Shown here: positions 1 to 5,298 of the stretch, piece by piece
Layout: every line of letters starts with the position of its first letter
How positions within the stretch are numbered: position 1 is the stretch's first letter
Source: Deltaproteobacteria bacterium
GTDB taxonomy: Bacteria; Desulfobacterota; Desulfarculia; Adiutricales; Adiutricaceae
Direction: 5' to 3'
Assembly (NCBI GenBank): GCA_031269135.1
Contig: JAISZP010000359.1
Span: 1 to 7,899, forward strand
DNA: 7,899 nucleotides
Notes under the pieces: generated by a model
The model's database searches: none
The model's input: only the letters and a program-made list of their open reading frames with translations
Told to the model about the DNA's origin: nothing
Position numbers and translations under genes: made by a program

Positions 1-1224
1 GAAATGGCGGTTCAGGAGCCGGTATCAGGCTCTTTCAGCTATTTCTCCTACAAATACATCAGCGATTATGCCGGTTTTCTATCGGGGTGGAACTATTGGC
101 TGCTCGAAGCGCTTGTCGCCATCACCGAATTGACGGCCGCAGCGGCTTTCATGACTTATTGGTTTCCGAACGTGCCCACCTGGATCTGGACATTCCTTTT
201 TTTCGTCATGATCAACGCCATCAATCTTATGACCGTCAAAGCCTTCGGCGAAATGGAATTTTGGTTTTGCTTGATCAAGATCGTAGCCATCTCATCGATG
301 ATCGTTTTCGGCGTCTACATACTGGCGACCGGCATCGTGCCCGGCGCTAGCCTTGCCAATTTATGGGCTCCCACCCCGCCTGACGGCGCGGCGGAATTCG
401 CCGGCAAGAGCGGATTTTTCCCCAACGGCGTCGGCGGCATGTTCTTGGCCATGCCTGCCGTCGTTCTCGCTTTTTGCGGTCTTGAAACCATAGGCGTGGC
501 GGCTGGCGAGACCAGCAATCCCAAGGTGGTCATCCCCAAAGCCGTCAACCAAGTCATCTGGCGCATCTTGATTTTCTACATCGGCACTTTCATCGTGCTT
601 CTTTCGATCAAGCACTGGACGACCCTGGGCGGCGGCATCAGCCCCTTCGTCGTGATCTTCGATTCCATAGGTTTCAAGGCCGTGGCCGGCACTCTGAACT
701 TCGTGGTTCTAACCGCCGTCCTTTCGGTCTTCAACACCTGCATCTATCTCGACAGCCGTCTGATCTACAGTTTGGCGCTCCAAGGCAACGCTCCCCAATT
801 TTTCACCGTCACCGACAAACGCGGCGTTCCGGTGCGGGGCCTGAGCTTATGCGCCGGGCTGACCCTTCTGGTCGTTCCTTTGAACCTGATTTTTCCGACT
901 TGGCAAAAAGCTTTCGGTTTCGCCATGAACTTCGTCACCACTTTCATCATCATCAACTGGATTCTAATTTGCACGTCTCATTACTTCTTCCGCCGCTCGA
1001 TGATCAAGCAAGGCAAAAAGTCTGATTTCCCTGTCTTTTGGTATCCGCTGACCAACTACTTCATCTGGATCGCGTTGGCTCTGATAATGTTCGCCATGTA
1101 TCGACTCGGGGAAGTCGCATCAGTCGCAGCCGCGCCGGTGTGGATTCTCGGCACCTATGTTTTCTTCATTTTGATGAAGAAATACGACAAAAAACGCGGC
1201 ATCGCGCCAGCGATCAAAAGATGA
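1..1224 (+). CDS. amino-acid permease (AAT/APC family), 5' end missing
   Basis: This is an inner-membrane amino-acid/proton symporter of the AAT branch of the APC superfamily (relatives: ProY, AroP, GabP, CycA). The reading frame is already open at base 1, which begins inside the third conserved segment (E-M-A-x-Q-E-P-x-S-G-S-F). Comparison with the complete paralogue downstream indicates that about 69 N-terminal codons, including TM1 with its G-S-A-I-G motif, lie outside the window. The ATG at 4 is internal, not a start. The remaining 407 codons are strongly hydrophobic and would give about ten membrane spans. Family features that can be seen are F-W-F-C-L-I-K-I, S-P-F-V near 640-650 and S-R-L-I-Y-S-L near 754-774. 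An oddity is aspartate at 751-753, where the paralogue has alanine. The substrate cannot be read from the sequence. A hairpin terminator follows the TGA stop. Confidence 0.93.
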   Translation, partial: EMAVQEPVSGSFSYFSYKYISDYAGFLSGWNYWLLEALVAITELTAAAAFMTYWFPNVPTWIWTFLFFVMINAINLMTVKAFGEMEFWFCLIKIVAISSMIVFGVYILATGIVPGASLANLWAPTPPDGAAEFAGKSGFFPNGVGGMFLAMPAVVLAFCGLETIGVAAGETSNPKVVIPKAVNQVIWRILIFYIGTFIVLLSIKHWTTLGGGISPFVVIFDSIGFKAVAGTLNFVVLTAVLSVFNTCIYLDSRLIYSLALQGNAPQFFTVTDKRGVPVRGLSLCAGLTLLVVPLNLIFPTWQKAFGFAMNFVTTFIIINWILICTSHYFFRRSMIKQGKKSDFPVFWYPLTNYFIWIALALIMFAMYRLGEVASVAAAPVWILGTYVFFILMKKYDKKRGIAPAIKR

Positions 1225-1244
1225 TCGGGTTTTGCGGCAGCGCC

Positions 1245-1274
1245 GGACGCCCCTTTGCCGCGCCGGGCGTCTTT
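1245..1274 (+). terminator. probable Rho-independent terminator of the first permease
   Basis: A perfect 7-bp GC-rich stem, GACGCCC at 1246-1252 with GGGCGTC at 1265-1271, encloses a 12-nt loop and is followed by TTTAAAATT. A G-U pair (1245/1272) can extend it. It starts about 20 nt after the stop codon of the upstream permease, so the second permease is probably transcribed separately. The T-run is short, so strength is uncertain. Confidence 0.55.
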
Positions 1275-1333
1275 AAAATTCAGTGGGGCAGTCCTTCGCG
1301 GGCAATTCATCTCAAATGGCATTGCCCAATACT

Positions 1334-1370
1334 GTACGCCGCCAAAATGCCGTACATCGCCAAAAATGCT
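1334..1370. repeat. two-copy 18/19-bp direct repeat
   Basis: Two adjacent copies are visible: GTACGCCGCCAAAATGCC at 1334-1351 and GTACATCGCCAAAAATGCT at 1352-1370. They lie in the gap between the two permease genes, just ahead of the four-copy 19-bp array. No coding function is apparent. Confidence 0.65.
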
Positions 1371-1380
1371 CCGCACCGAC

Positions 1381-1456
1381 CTAATGTTGCAGATCGACTC
1401 TAATACCGCAGATCGAACCTAATACTGCAGACCGAACCTAATGCCGCATACCGAAC
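1381..1456. repeat. four-copy 19-bp tandem repeat upstream of second permease
   Basis: Four contiguous 19-bp units lie at 1381-1399, 1400-1418, 1419-1437 and 1438-1456, with consensus close to CTAATACTGCAGACCGAAC. The last unit ends about 50 nt before the chosen permease start at 1505. Every unit keeps CTAAT, then GCA, then CGAA or CGAC; the centre varies. The helical-phase-like spacing just upstream of a gene could suit a multi-site regulator, but slipped-strand expansion of neutral DNA is equally possible. Confidence 0.8.
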
Positions 1457-1491
1457 CATAGCCAAAAAATGGAACAATCTCAGACTCGTAT

Positions 1492-1497
1492 GGAGAA
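1492..1497 (+). promoter_or_regulatory. ribosome-binding site choosing the 1505 start
   Basis: GGAGAA with a 7-nt spacer to the ATG at 1505. It favours this start over the in-frame ATG 12 codons upstream (1469), which has no purine-rich site ahead of it. Confidence 0.65.
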
Positions 1498-1504
1498 CGT
1501 TAAA

Positions 1505-2935
1505 ATGGAAGATGTTCAAACAAGCGGCCGCAGCGAGGAGCTCAAAAGAGGTCTGACCAATCGGCACATACAAATGATGGCTCTCGGCTCGGCCATCGGC
1601 GTCGGTCTGTTTTTGGGAAGCTATTTCTCGATTAAAACCGCCGGCCCGTCGCTTATCCTGGCCTATGCCCTGGGCGGTTTCATCGTCTTCATACTTATGC
1701 GGCAGCTGGGAGAAATGGCGGCTCAAGAGCCGGTATCAGGCTCTTTCAGCTATTTCTCCTACAAATACATCAGCGATTATGCCGGTTTTCTATCGGGGTG
1801 GACCTTTTGGCTGCTCGAAGCGCTGATCGCCATCATCGAATTGACTGCCGCAGCGGCTTTCATGACCTATTGGTTTCCGAACGTGCCCACCTGGGTCTGG
1901 ACAGTCGTTTTTTTCGTCATGATCAACGCCATCAATCTTATGGCCGTCAACTCCTTCGGCGAATTCGAATTCTGGTTTTGCTTGATCAAGATCGTAGCCA
2001 TCATGTTGATGATCGTTTTCGGCGTCTACATACTGATGGCCGGCATAGTGCCCGGCGCTAGCCTTACCAATTTATGGTCTCCTGCCCCGCCTGACGGCGC
2101 GGCGGAATTCGCAGGCAAGAGCGGATTTTTCCCCAACGGCCTCGGCGGCATGTTCATGGCCATGCCTGCCGTCGTCATCGCTTTTTGCGGTCTTGAAACC
2201 ATAGGCGTGGCGGCGGCTGAGACAGGCAATCCCAAGGTGGTCATCCCCAAAGCCGTCAACCAGGTCATCTGGCGCATCTTGCTTTTCTACCTCGGCACTT
2301 TCATCGTGCTTCTTTCGATCAAGCACTGGACGACCCTGGGCAGCGGCGTCAGCCCCTTTGTTTTGATCTTCGATTCCATAGGTTTCAAGGCCGTGGCCGG
2401 CACTCTGAACTTCGTGGTTTTAACCGCCGTCCTTTCGGTCTTCAACACCTGCATCTATCTCGCCAGCCGCCTGCTCTACAGTTTGGGACTCCAAGGCAAC
2501 GCTCCCCAATTTTTCACCGTCGCAGACAAACGCGGCGTTCCGGTGCGAGGCCTGAGCTTATGCGCCGGGCTGACCCTTCTGGTCGTTCCTTTGAACCTGA
2601 TTTTTCCGACTTGGCAAAAAGCTTTCGGCATCGCCATAAACTTCGCCGCCACTTTCGTCCTCATCAACTGGTTTCTCATTTGCACGTCTCATTACTTCTT
2701 CCGCCGCTCGATGATCAAGCAAGGCATAAAGCCTCATTTCCCAGCCTTTTGGCATCCTTTCAGCAACTACTTCATCTGGATCGCCATGCCTCTGATACTG
2801 GTCGCCATGCATCGACTCGGGGAAACCGCATCAGTCGTCGCCGCGCCGGTGTGGATTCTCGTCAGCTATGTTTTCTTCATTTTGATGAAGAAATACAACA
2901 AAAAACGCGGCATCACGCCCGCGCTCCAAAGATGA
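1505..2935 (+). CDS. amino-acid permease (AAT/APC family), complete paralogue
   Basis: Complete 476-residue inner-membrane amino-acid transporter, about the family's usual 450-490. I place the start at 1505 because GGAGAA at 1492-1497 sits 7 nt ahead of that ATG; an in-frame ATG at 1469 has no such site. The N-terminus carries the family signature L-K-R-G-L-T-N-R-H-I-Q-M-M-A-L-G-S-A-I-G-x-G-L-F (residues 13-36), where G-S-A-I-G breaks TM1 at the substrate site. The rest matches the truncated upstream copy without any insertion or deletion: 1712-2935 aligns with 1-1224 at about 92% DNA identity but only about 85% protein identity by hand count. Family resemblance suggests uptake of a neutral, aromatic or proline-like amino acid with protons; the exact substrate is not readable. 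Expression may depend on the tandem-repeat-bearing upstream region. Confidence 0.93.
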   Translation: MEDVQTSGRSEELKRGLTNRHIQMMALGSAIGVGLFLGSYFSIKTAGPSLILAYALGGFIVFILMRQLGEMAAQEPVSGSFSYFSYKYISDYAGFLSGWTFWLLEALIAIIELTAAAAFMTYWFPNVPTWVWTVVFFVMINAINLMAVNSFGEFEFWFCLIKIVAIMLMIVFGVYILMAGIVPGASLTNLWSPAPPDGAAEFAGKSGFFPNGLGGMFMAMPAVVIAFCGLETIGVAAAETGNPKVVIPKAVNQVIWRILLFYLGTFIVLLSIKHWTTLGSGVSPFVLIFDSIGFKAVAGTLNFVVLTAVLSVFNTCIYLASRLLYSLGLQGNAPQFFTVADKRGVPVRGLSLCAGLTLLVVPLNLIFPTWQKAFGIAINFAATFVLINWFLICTSHYFFRRSMIKQGIKPHFPAFWHPFSNYFIWIAMPLILVAMHRLGETASVVAAPVWILVSYVFFILMKKYNKKRGITPALQR

Positions 2936-3109
2936 TGGCCGTAAGGAGCGAGTCCGGCATCGCTTGGAAATGCCGCCCGACAGTTTACGCGGAGACGAGC
3001 AGGCTTCAGCTGCGCTCTACGGCAGCAGGTCGTTTTCTTGGCCGGGAGCTTGGTCAAGAGCTTCTCCAAGCTCTCGGCCAAGCTCTTAGTCAAGCTCTTA
3101 GTCAAGATC
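2936..3109. other. convergent intergenic gap between permease and pth
   Basis: The gap between the permease stop and the convergently transcribed hydrolase stop. It has a weak hairpin (CGGCAT at 2955-2960 with ATGCCG at 2970-2975, no T-run), then enters the 12-bp repeat array from about 3028. Within the array AGAGCTT at 3057-3063 can pair with AAGCTCT at 3068-3074 over a 4-nt loop. A clear terminator for either flanking gene is not visible. Confidence 0.6.
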
Positions 3110-3174
3110 TTAGTCAAGATCGTTGCTATGCTCTTGGCCCAGCTCTTGACGGCCAAGCTCGTTCATCGGCTCTT
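3028..3174. repeat. degenerate 12-bp tandem array (about 12 units) overlapping the pth 3' end
   Basis: A 12-bp period starts at 3028, 3040, 3052, 3064, 3076, 3088, 3100, 3112, 3124 and 3136, and after a 3-bp insertion continues at 3151 and 3163. The best-conserved units are GGCCAAGCTCTT (3076), AGTCAAGCTCTT (3088) and AGTCAAGATCTT (3100); the edges are more decayed. Since 12 is a multiple of three, long open frames arise in several frames and encode artificial 4-residue repeats such as K-S-L-T. About half of the array lies inside the hydrolase reading frame (3110 onward) and supplies its last codons and its stop. Confidence 0.8.
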
Positions 3175-3772
3175 TGAGCGCCTTTGGCGGTTTGACCCGC
3201 ACATTGGCCTTTCTCTGGCAAGCCGCAAGCCCGCTTTGAACCCACTCCGACGCTGATTGCGCCGCCAATAAGATCGCCCGATCGATGACGTCGGATTCCA
3301 AGGAGGTGAAAGGGGCCAAAACGTATCCGGCATAATCGCGGTCGAAACAGCTTTTATCCGGCCTTCCGATGCCTACCCTGAGCCGATCGAATCGTTCGCC
3401 CAAAAGTTCATAAATCGAAGCCAGGCCGTTATGACCTCCGATGCCGCCGCCGACGACGGCTCTTACCCTTCCGACCTCAAGCTCCATATCGTCGTGAACG
3501 ACAAGCGCATCGGAGAGGTCAAGCTTGTAGTAGTTCAAAAGCTCTTTGATCGCGGCTCCCGACTGATTCATGTAAGACTGAGGCCAAGCCAGCATGACTT
3601 TCCGCCCTTCAATCTTGCCGGTGGTCACCAGATTTTTCTTAAATCGGCTGGGATCTTCGATGCGGTGCAGCTCGGCCAACTGCGCCACCACCATGAAGCC
3701 CACGTTATGTCTAGTGTTTCGGTAGCGCTCGCCGGGGTTTCCGAGGCCGATTACGACTTTCATTCCACTCAT
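3110..3772 (-). CDS. pth: peptidyl-tRNA hydrolase
   Basis: Cytoplasmic enzyme that hydrolyses the ester bond of peptidyl-tRNAs dropped from ribosomes, recycling tRNA. The start at 3772 is preceded by AGGAAGG about 10 nt upstream; the product is 220 residues. Visible landmarks are V-I-G-L-G-N-P-G with Asn12, catalytic His22 in T-R-H-N-V-G-F, Met68-Asn69 in S-Y-M-N-Q-S-G, Asp94 in H-D-D-M-E-L, and His114-Asn115 in G-G-H-N-G-L. The family motif K-P-x-T-x-M-N is here W-P-Q-S-Y-M-N, and of the two lysines of the E. coli tRNA-phosphate clamp one aligns with Arg and one with Val. The core is normal length; about 25-30 extra C-terminal residues (E-L-G-R-Q-E-L-G-Q type) come from the 12-bp array. An alternative start three codons later (3763) is possible. 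Confidence 0.95.
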   Translation of the reverse strand: MSGMKVVIGLGNPGERYRNTRHNVGFMVVAQLAELHRIEDPSRFKKNLVTTGKIEGRKVMLAWPQSYMNQSGAAIKELLNYYKLDLSDALVVHDDMELEVGRVRAVVGGGIGGHNGLASIYELLGERFDRLRVGIGRPDKSCFDRDYAGYVLAPFTSLESDVIDRAILLAAQSASEWVQSGLAACQRKANVRVKPPKALKEPMNELGRQELGQEHSNDLD

Positions 3773-3787
3773 TTTTAAATTTCCTTC

Positions 3788-3836
3788 CTGAAGATTATGT
3801 CTATGTCCTTGCTGAAGATATTTCACTGCTGAAGAT
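3788..3836. repeat. three short CTGAAGAT repeats in the pth leader
   Basis: The octamer CTGAAGAT occurs at 3788-3795, 3812-3819 and 3829-3836 (ATCTTCAG on the transcribed strand), starting 24 and 17 bp apart. All three lie in the predicted untranslated leader of the hydrolase mRNA, the first touching its ribosome-binding site. They may be sites for a regulator or an antisense RNA, or the residue of a tandem repeat. Confidence 0.5.
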
Positions 3837-3855
3837 GTCTCCATGCCGAAAGACG

Positions 3856-3884
3856 TATATAGACCATTTTTCCTTTTCTTTCAA
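3856..3884 (-). promoter_or_regulatory. sigma70-like promoter for pth
   Basis: On the minus strand TTGAAA (3884-3879) is followed after exactly 17 nt by TATATA (3861-3856). Transcription would begin near 3849, giving the hydrolase mRNA a leader of roughly 77 nt that contains the CTGAAGAT repeats. Read from sequence only. Confidence 0.55.
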
Positions 3885-3943
3885 TATGAAACATTGTTTT
3901 ACTTGTCGATGCCTTCGTCGTTTAAAAATTTAAGTTAAATATG

Positions 3944-3971
3944 TTGACAAAAGACTAATTCGCCATAAAAT
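3944..3971 (+). promoter_or_regulatory. sigma70-like promoter, far upstream of rubredoxin
   Basis: A perfect TTGACA (3944-3949) is followed after 16 nt by TAAAAT (3966-3971), with AT-rich DNA upstream like an UP element. The start point would be near 3978, more than 330 nt before the rubredoxin ATG, so it either makes a long leader or drives an unannotated short RNA. Confidence 0.45.
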
Positions 3972-4106
3972 TCCGCTTCATCTTTTTGGACATGGGCCTA
4001 AAATCATACGGAACCTACCGGCGATATTAATACTAAATCACTAAATTTTCTAGATTTTTCTCGTTTTATTTTTTAAAACCGCCTCTGGTTCAAATTTTTT
4101 TATTTC

Positions 4107-4135
4107 TTGCCAAACCCGTCTATTTAGTTTACACT
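4107..4135 (+). promoter_or_regulatory. sigma70-like promoter upstream of rubredoxin
   Basis: TTGCCA (4107-4112), a 17-nt spacer and TACACT (4130-4135). Transcription would begin near 4142, about 168 nt before the rubredoxin start and essentially at the ATG of the small open frame at 4143. Confidence 0.4.
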
Positions 4136-4142
4136 TTAAGTA

Positions 4143-4313
4143 ATGACAGCATTGAACCTCTCATTTCATCGCCAAGGTTCGCCAGGCGTCGATGTTGGTC
4201 ATGGAAAAGATCGCAAAATCGGCTTAACTACGATTTGTCGCCATCTAACAGCTGTCTACGAAAACTTGATTGCATTTTTTCCATACCCCAAATTTTTTGG
4301 AGATACCATATGA
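4143..4313 (+). CDS. possible 56-residue leader ORF overlapping the rubredoxin start
   Basis: An open frame of 56 codons runs from ATG 4143 to TGA 4311-4313. Its stop overlaps the rubredoxin ATG (4310-4312) as ATGA, the arrangement typical of translational coupling. The predicted promoter would start transcripts at about its first base, so it would be leaderless; no ribosome-binding site precedes it. The product is mixed, with no membrane span, cysteine motif or family I recognise. A frame of this length arises by chance often enough that it may not be a gene; the strong ribosome-binding site at 4299-4302 lets rubredoxin be translated without it. Confidence 0.25.
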   Translation: MTALNLSFHRQGSPGVDVGHGKDRKIGLTTICRHLTAVYENLIAFFPYPKFFGDTI

Positions 4314-4471
4314 AAAAACATGTTTGCGTCGTGTGCGGTTATGTTTATGACCCTGTCGCCGGAGATCCCGACAGCGGCGTCGCCGCCAATACGGACTTCG
4401 CCGATGTTCCGGCGGACTGGGTCTGTCCGATCTGCGGAGCGGGAACCGACCAATTTGAAGTTGAAGACTAA
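4310..4471 (+). CDS. rub: rubredoxin
   Basis: Small cytoplasmic one-electron carrier with a single Fe(Cys)4 centre. The start at 4310 is fixed by GGAG at 4299-4302 with a 7-nt spacer and by product length: 53 residues, standard for the family. The four ligands are Cys6 and Cys9 in C-V-V-C-G-Y and Cys39 and Cys42 in C-P-I-C-G-A. Other family marks are Tyr11 and Tyr13, Asp14-Pro15, the acidic loop G-D-P-D-S-G-V (18-24), F30 and W37. The spacing matches the single-domain Desulfovibrio/Clostridium type. With a flavodiiron protein and a rubrerythrin-like protein downstream, it is probably their electron donor, reduced in turn by an NAD(P)H:rubredoxin reductase not in this window. A strong terminator follows, so it can be expressed alone. 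Confidence 0.97.
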   Translation: MKKHVCVVCGYVYDPVAGDPDSGVAANTDFADVPADWVCPICGAGTDQFEVED

Positions 4472-4479
4472 ACTACCCG

Positions 4480-4517
4480 GTTAGGCCGCCTTTTTTAAGG
4501 CGACCTAACGTTTTTTT
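4480..4517 (+). terminator. strong Rho-independent terminator after rubredoxin
   Basis: GTTAGG-C-CGCCTT (4480-4492) pairs with AAGGCG-A-CCTAAC (4497-4509) around a 4-T loop, with a single C/A mismatch in a 13-bp stem. Seven T follow at 4511-4517. It begins 8 nt after the rubredoxin stop codon. Confidence 0.9.
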
Positions 4518-4547
4518 CGCCTAAATAATTTCCCGATCGATTTTACG

Positions 4548-4573
4548 TTTCAAGTTTACATTTCAAGTTCAAA
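4548..4573. repeat. two-copy 13-bp direct repeat upstream of the diiron gene
   Basis: TTTCAAGTTTACA (4548-4560) is followed at once by TTTCAAGTTCAAA (4561-4573). The pair lies about 70 nt ahead of the diiron-protein start. No clear promoter hexamer pair was found between the rubredoxin terminator and that gene. Confidence 0.6.
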
Positions 4574-4639
4574 TTTATCCGGAGCCGCCTTGATTTCCAC
4601 GTACGCTACCGGAACCAGGCCATAATGGGAGGCTTAGCC

Positions 4640-5149
4640 ATGATATATCCGTTCAACGCCAGAGAGGCGTTTAAAATCGCCGTAGCCATTGAGGAAAACG
4701 GACTTAAGTTTTACCAGCAGGCGGCTAAAAAGTTTGCCCCGAGTCCTATCTCCGCGCTATTCGAAAATTTGGCCCAGGAAGAAGTGAAACATAAACAACT
4801 ATTCTCCGAGCATCTCGCCGGGATCCCTGAACAACAATCTTCCGCCTACGATCCGAACAATGAAACCGACATGTATCTCAAGATGATGGCCGACCTTCAT
4901 GTTTTCAGCACGGAAGCCAAAACGGTGGAACAACTTTTAGCCGGGATCTCCACCCCTAAAGACGCTTTGGTGCTGGCGATGGGATTTGAAAAAGACTCCA
5001 TCGTCTTTTTTGTTCAGTTGAAAAACGCGTCCGATACGGTCGCCGACAAGTTTTCAGTCGATCTTTTGATTATCGAAGAGGCCAAACACCTTAAAAAATT
5101 GGCCGTCTTGTACAATAACATAGATTCAATTCAAAAAAACCCTTCCTGA
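4640..5149 (+). CDS. rubrerythrin-like ferritin-fold diiron protein (no rubredoxin domain)
   Basis: A 169-residue four-helix-bundle protein of the rubrerythrin/ferritin-like group, probably a cytoplasmic peroxide-reducing or oxygen-protective diiron enzyme. I chose ATG 4640 because GGGAGG (4627-4632) lies 7 nt ahead; the in-frame ATG at 4625 sits inside that site. The four iron-binding helices are recognisable: E18-E19-N-G-L-K-F-Y (helix A), E47-E48-x-x-H51 (helix B), F-E117-K-D-S-I (helix C) and E146-E147-x-x-H150 (helix D). Classical rubrerythrins carry a C-terminal rubredoxin domain; here the chain ends about 19 residues after the last ligand, and the separate rubredoxin gene directly upstream could supply that function. 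Residues 64-95 form a linker region. Peroxidase activity is inferred from the fold and neighbours. Confidence 0.87.
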   Translation: MIYPFNAREAFKIAVAIEENGLKFYQQAAKKFAPSPISALFENLAQEEVKHKQLFSEHLAGIPEQQSSAYDPNNETDMYLKMMADLHVFSTEAKTVEQLLAGISTPKDALVLAMGFEKDSIVFFVQLKNASDTVADKFSVDLLIIEEAKHLKKLAVLYNNIDSIQKNPS

Positions 5150-5196
5150 AACATAGCTCCTTAAAACCGTCGTCTTGACGATAACCGCCTAACCAA

Positions 5197-5225
5197 TTGC
5201 CCAAAAAACAATTGCTCCAAATAAT
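5197..5225 (+). promoter_or_regulatory. possible promoter for the flavodiiron gene
   Basis: TTGCCC (5197-5202), a 17-nt spacer and AATAAT (5220-5225) would start RNA near 5232, directly before the hairpin at 5235-5261. The -35 element overlaps the first of two CAATTG palindromes (5195-5200 and 5210-5215), a possible operator pair. Confidence 0.35.
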
Positions 5226-5234
5226 AGCCTTGAC

Positions 5235-5265
5235 GGGAGGGGACCTATAAGGTCCCTCTCCTTTT
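5235..5265 (+). terminator. terminator-like hairpin between diiron and flavodiiron genes
   Basis: GGGAGGGGACC (5235-5245) pairs with GGTCCCTCTCC (5251-5261) around a 5-nt loop, with two G-T pairs and one mismatch, followed by TTTT. It lies 86 nt after the diiron gene and 34 nt before the flavodiiron start, so it is either the terminator of the former or a 5' leader hairpin of the latter. Confidence 0.65.
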
Positions 5266-5298
5266 GTCCTTAACCGCTTCTTTATATAGGAACACCAA

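Larger units (their letters stand above)
3845..4309. other. AT-rich divergent intergenic region
   Basis: The 465-bp region between the divergent hydrolase and rubredoxin genes. It is markedly richer in A and T than the genes, especially 3880-4140, and holds one minus-strand and two plus-strand promoter-like sequences. T-rich tracts occur at 4044-4075 and 4095-4105. A weak AACC/GGTT hairpin near 4077-4092 followed by T-runs could end a short transcript. The right half (4143-4309) is open in one frame, described separately. No tRNA or known riboswitch core was recognised. Confidence 0.6.

Noticed and set aside
1469..1504. Earlier start for the second permease
   Set aside because: The ATG at 1469 lacks a ribosome-binding site, whereas GGAGAA is well placed for 1505, and family N-termini begin close to the L-K-R-G-L motif.
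2955..2975. Terminator for the second permease
   Set aside because: Only a 6-bp stem with a 9-nt loop and no T-run; not enough to call.
2560..3177. Long plus-strand open frame overlapping the second permease and the 12-bp array
   Set aside because: It is the shadow frame of the permease, then runs through the 12-bp repeat, which is open in several frames because its period is a multiple of three. No ribosome-binding site or known domain.
2866..3256. Open frames on both strands with K-S-L-T or K-L-L-V type 4-residue repeats
   Set aside because: They are translations of the 12-bp minisatellite rather than genuine amphipathic proteins, and overlap the well-supported hydrolase or permease.
3773..3844. 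Earlier start for peptidyl-tRNA hydrolase at 3844
   Set aside because: It adds 24 residues unlike the family, starts about 5 nt from the predicted transcript start, and the good ribosome-binding site lies before 3772.
4235..4309. N-terminal extension of rubredoxin from an upstream in-frame ATG
   Set aside because: The 53-residue form starting at 4310 has a strong ribosome-binding site and exact family length; the extension has no homology I recognise.
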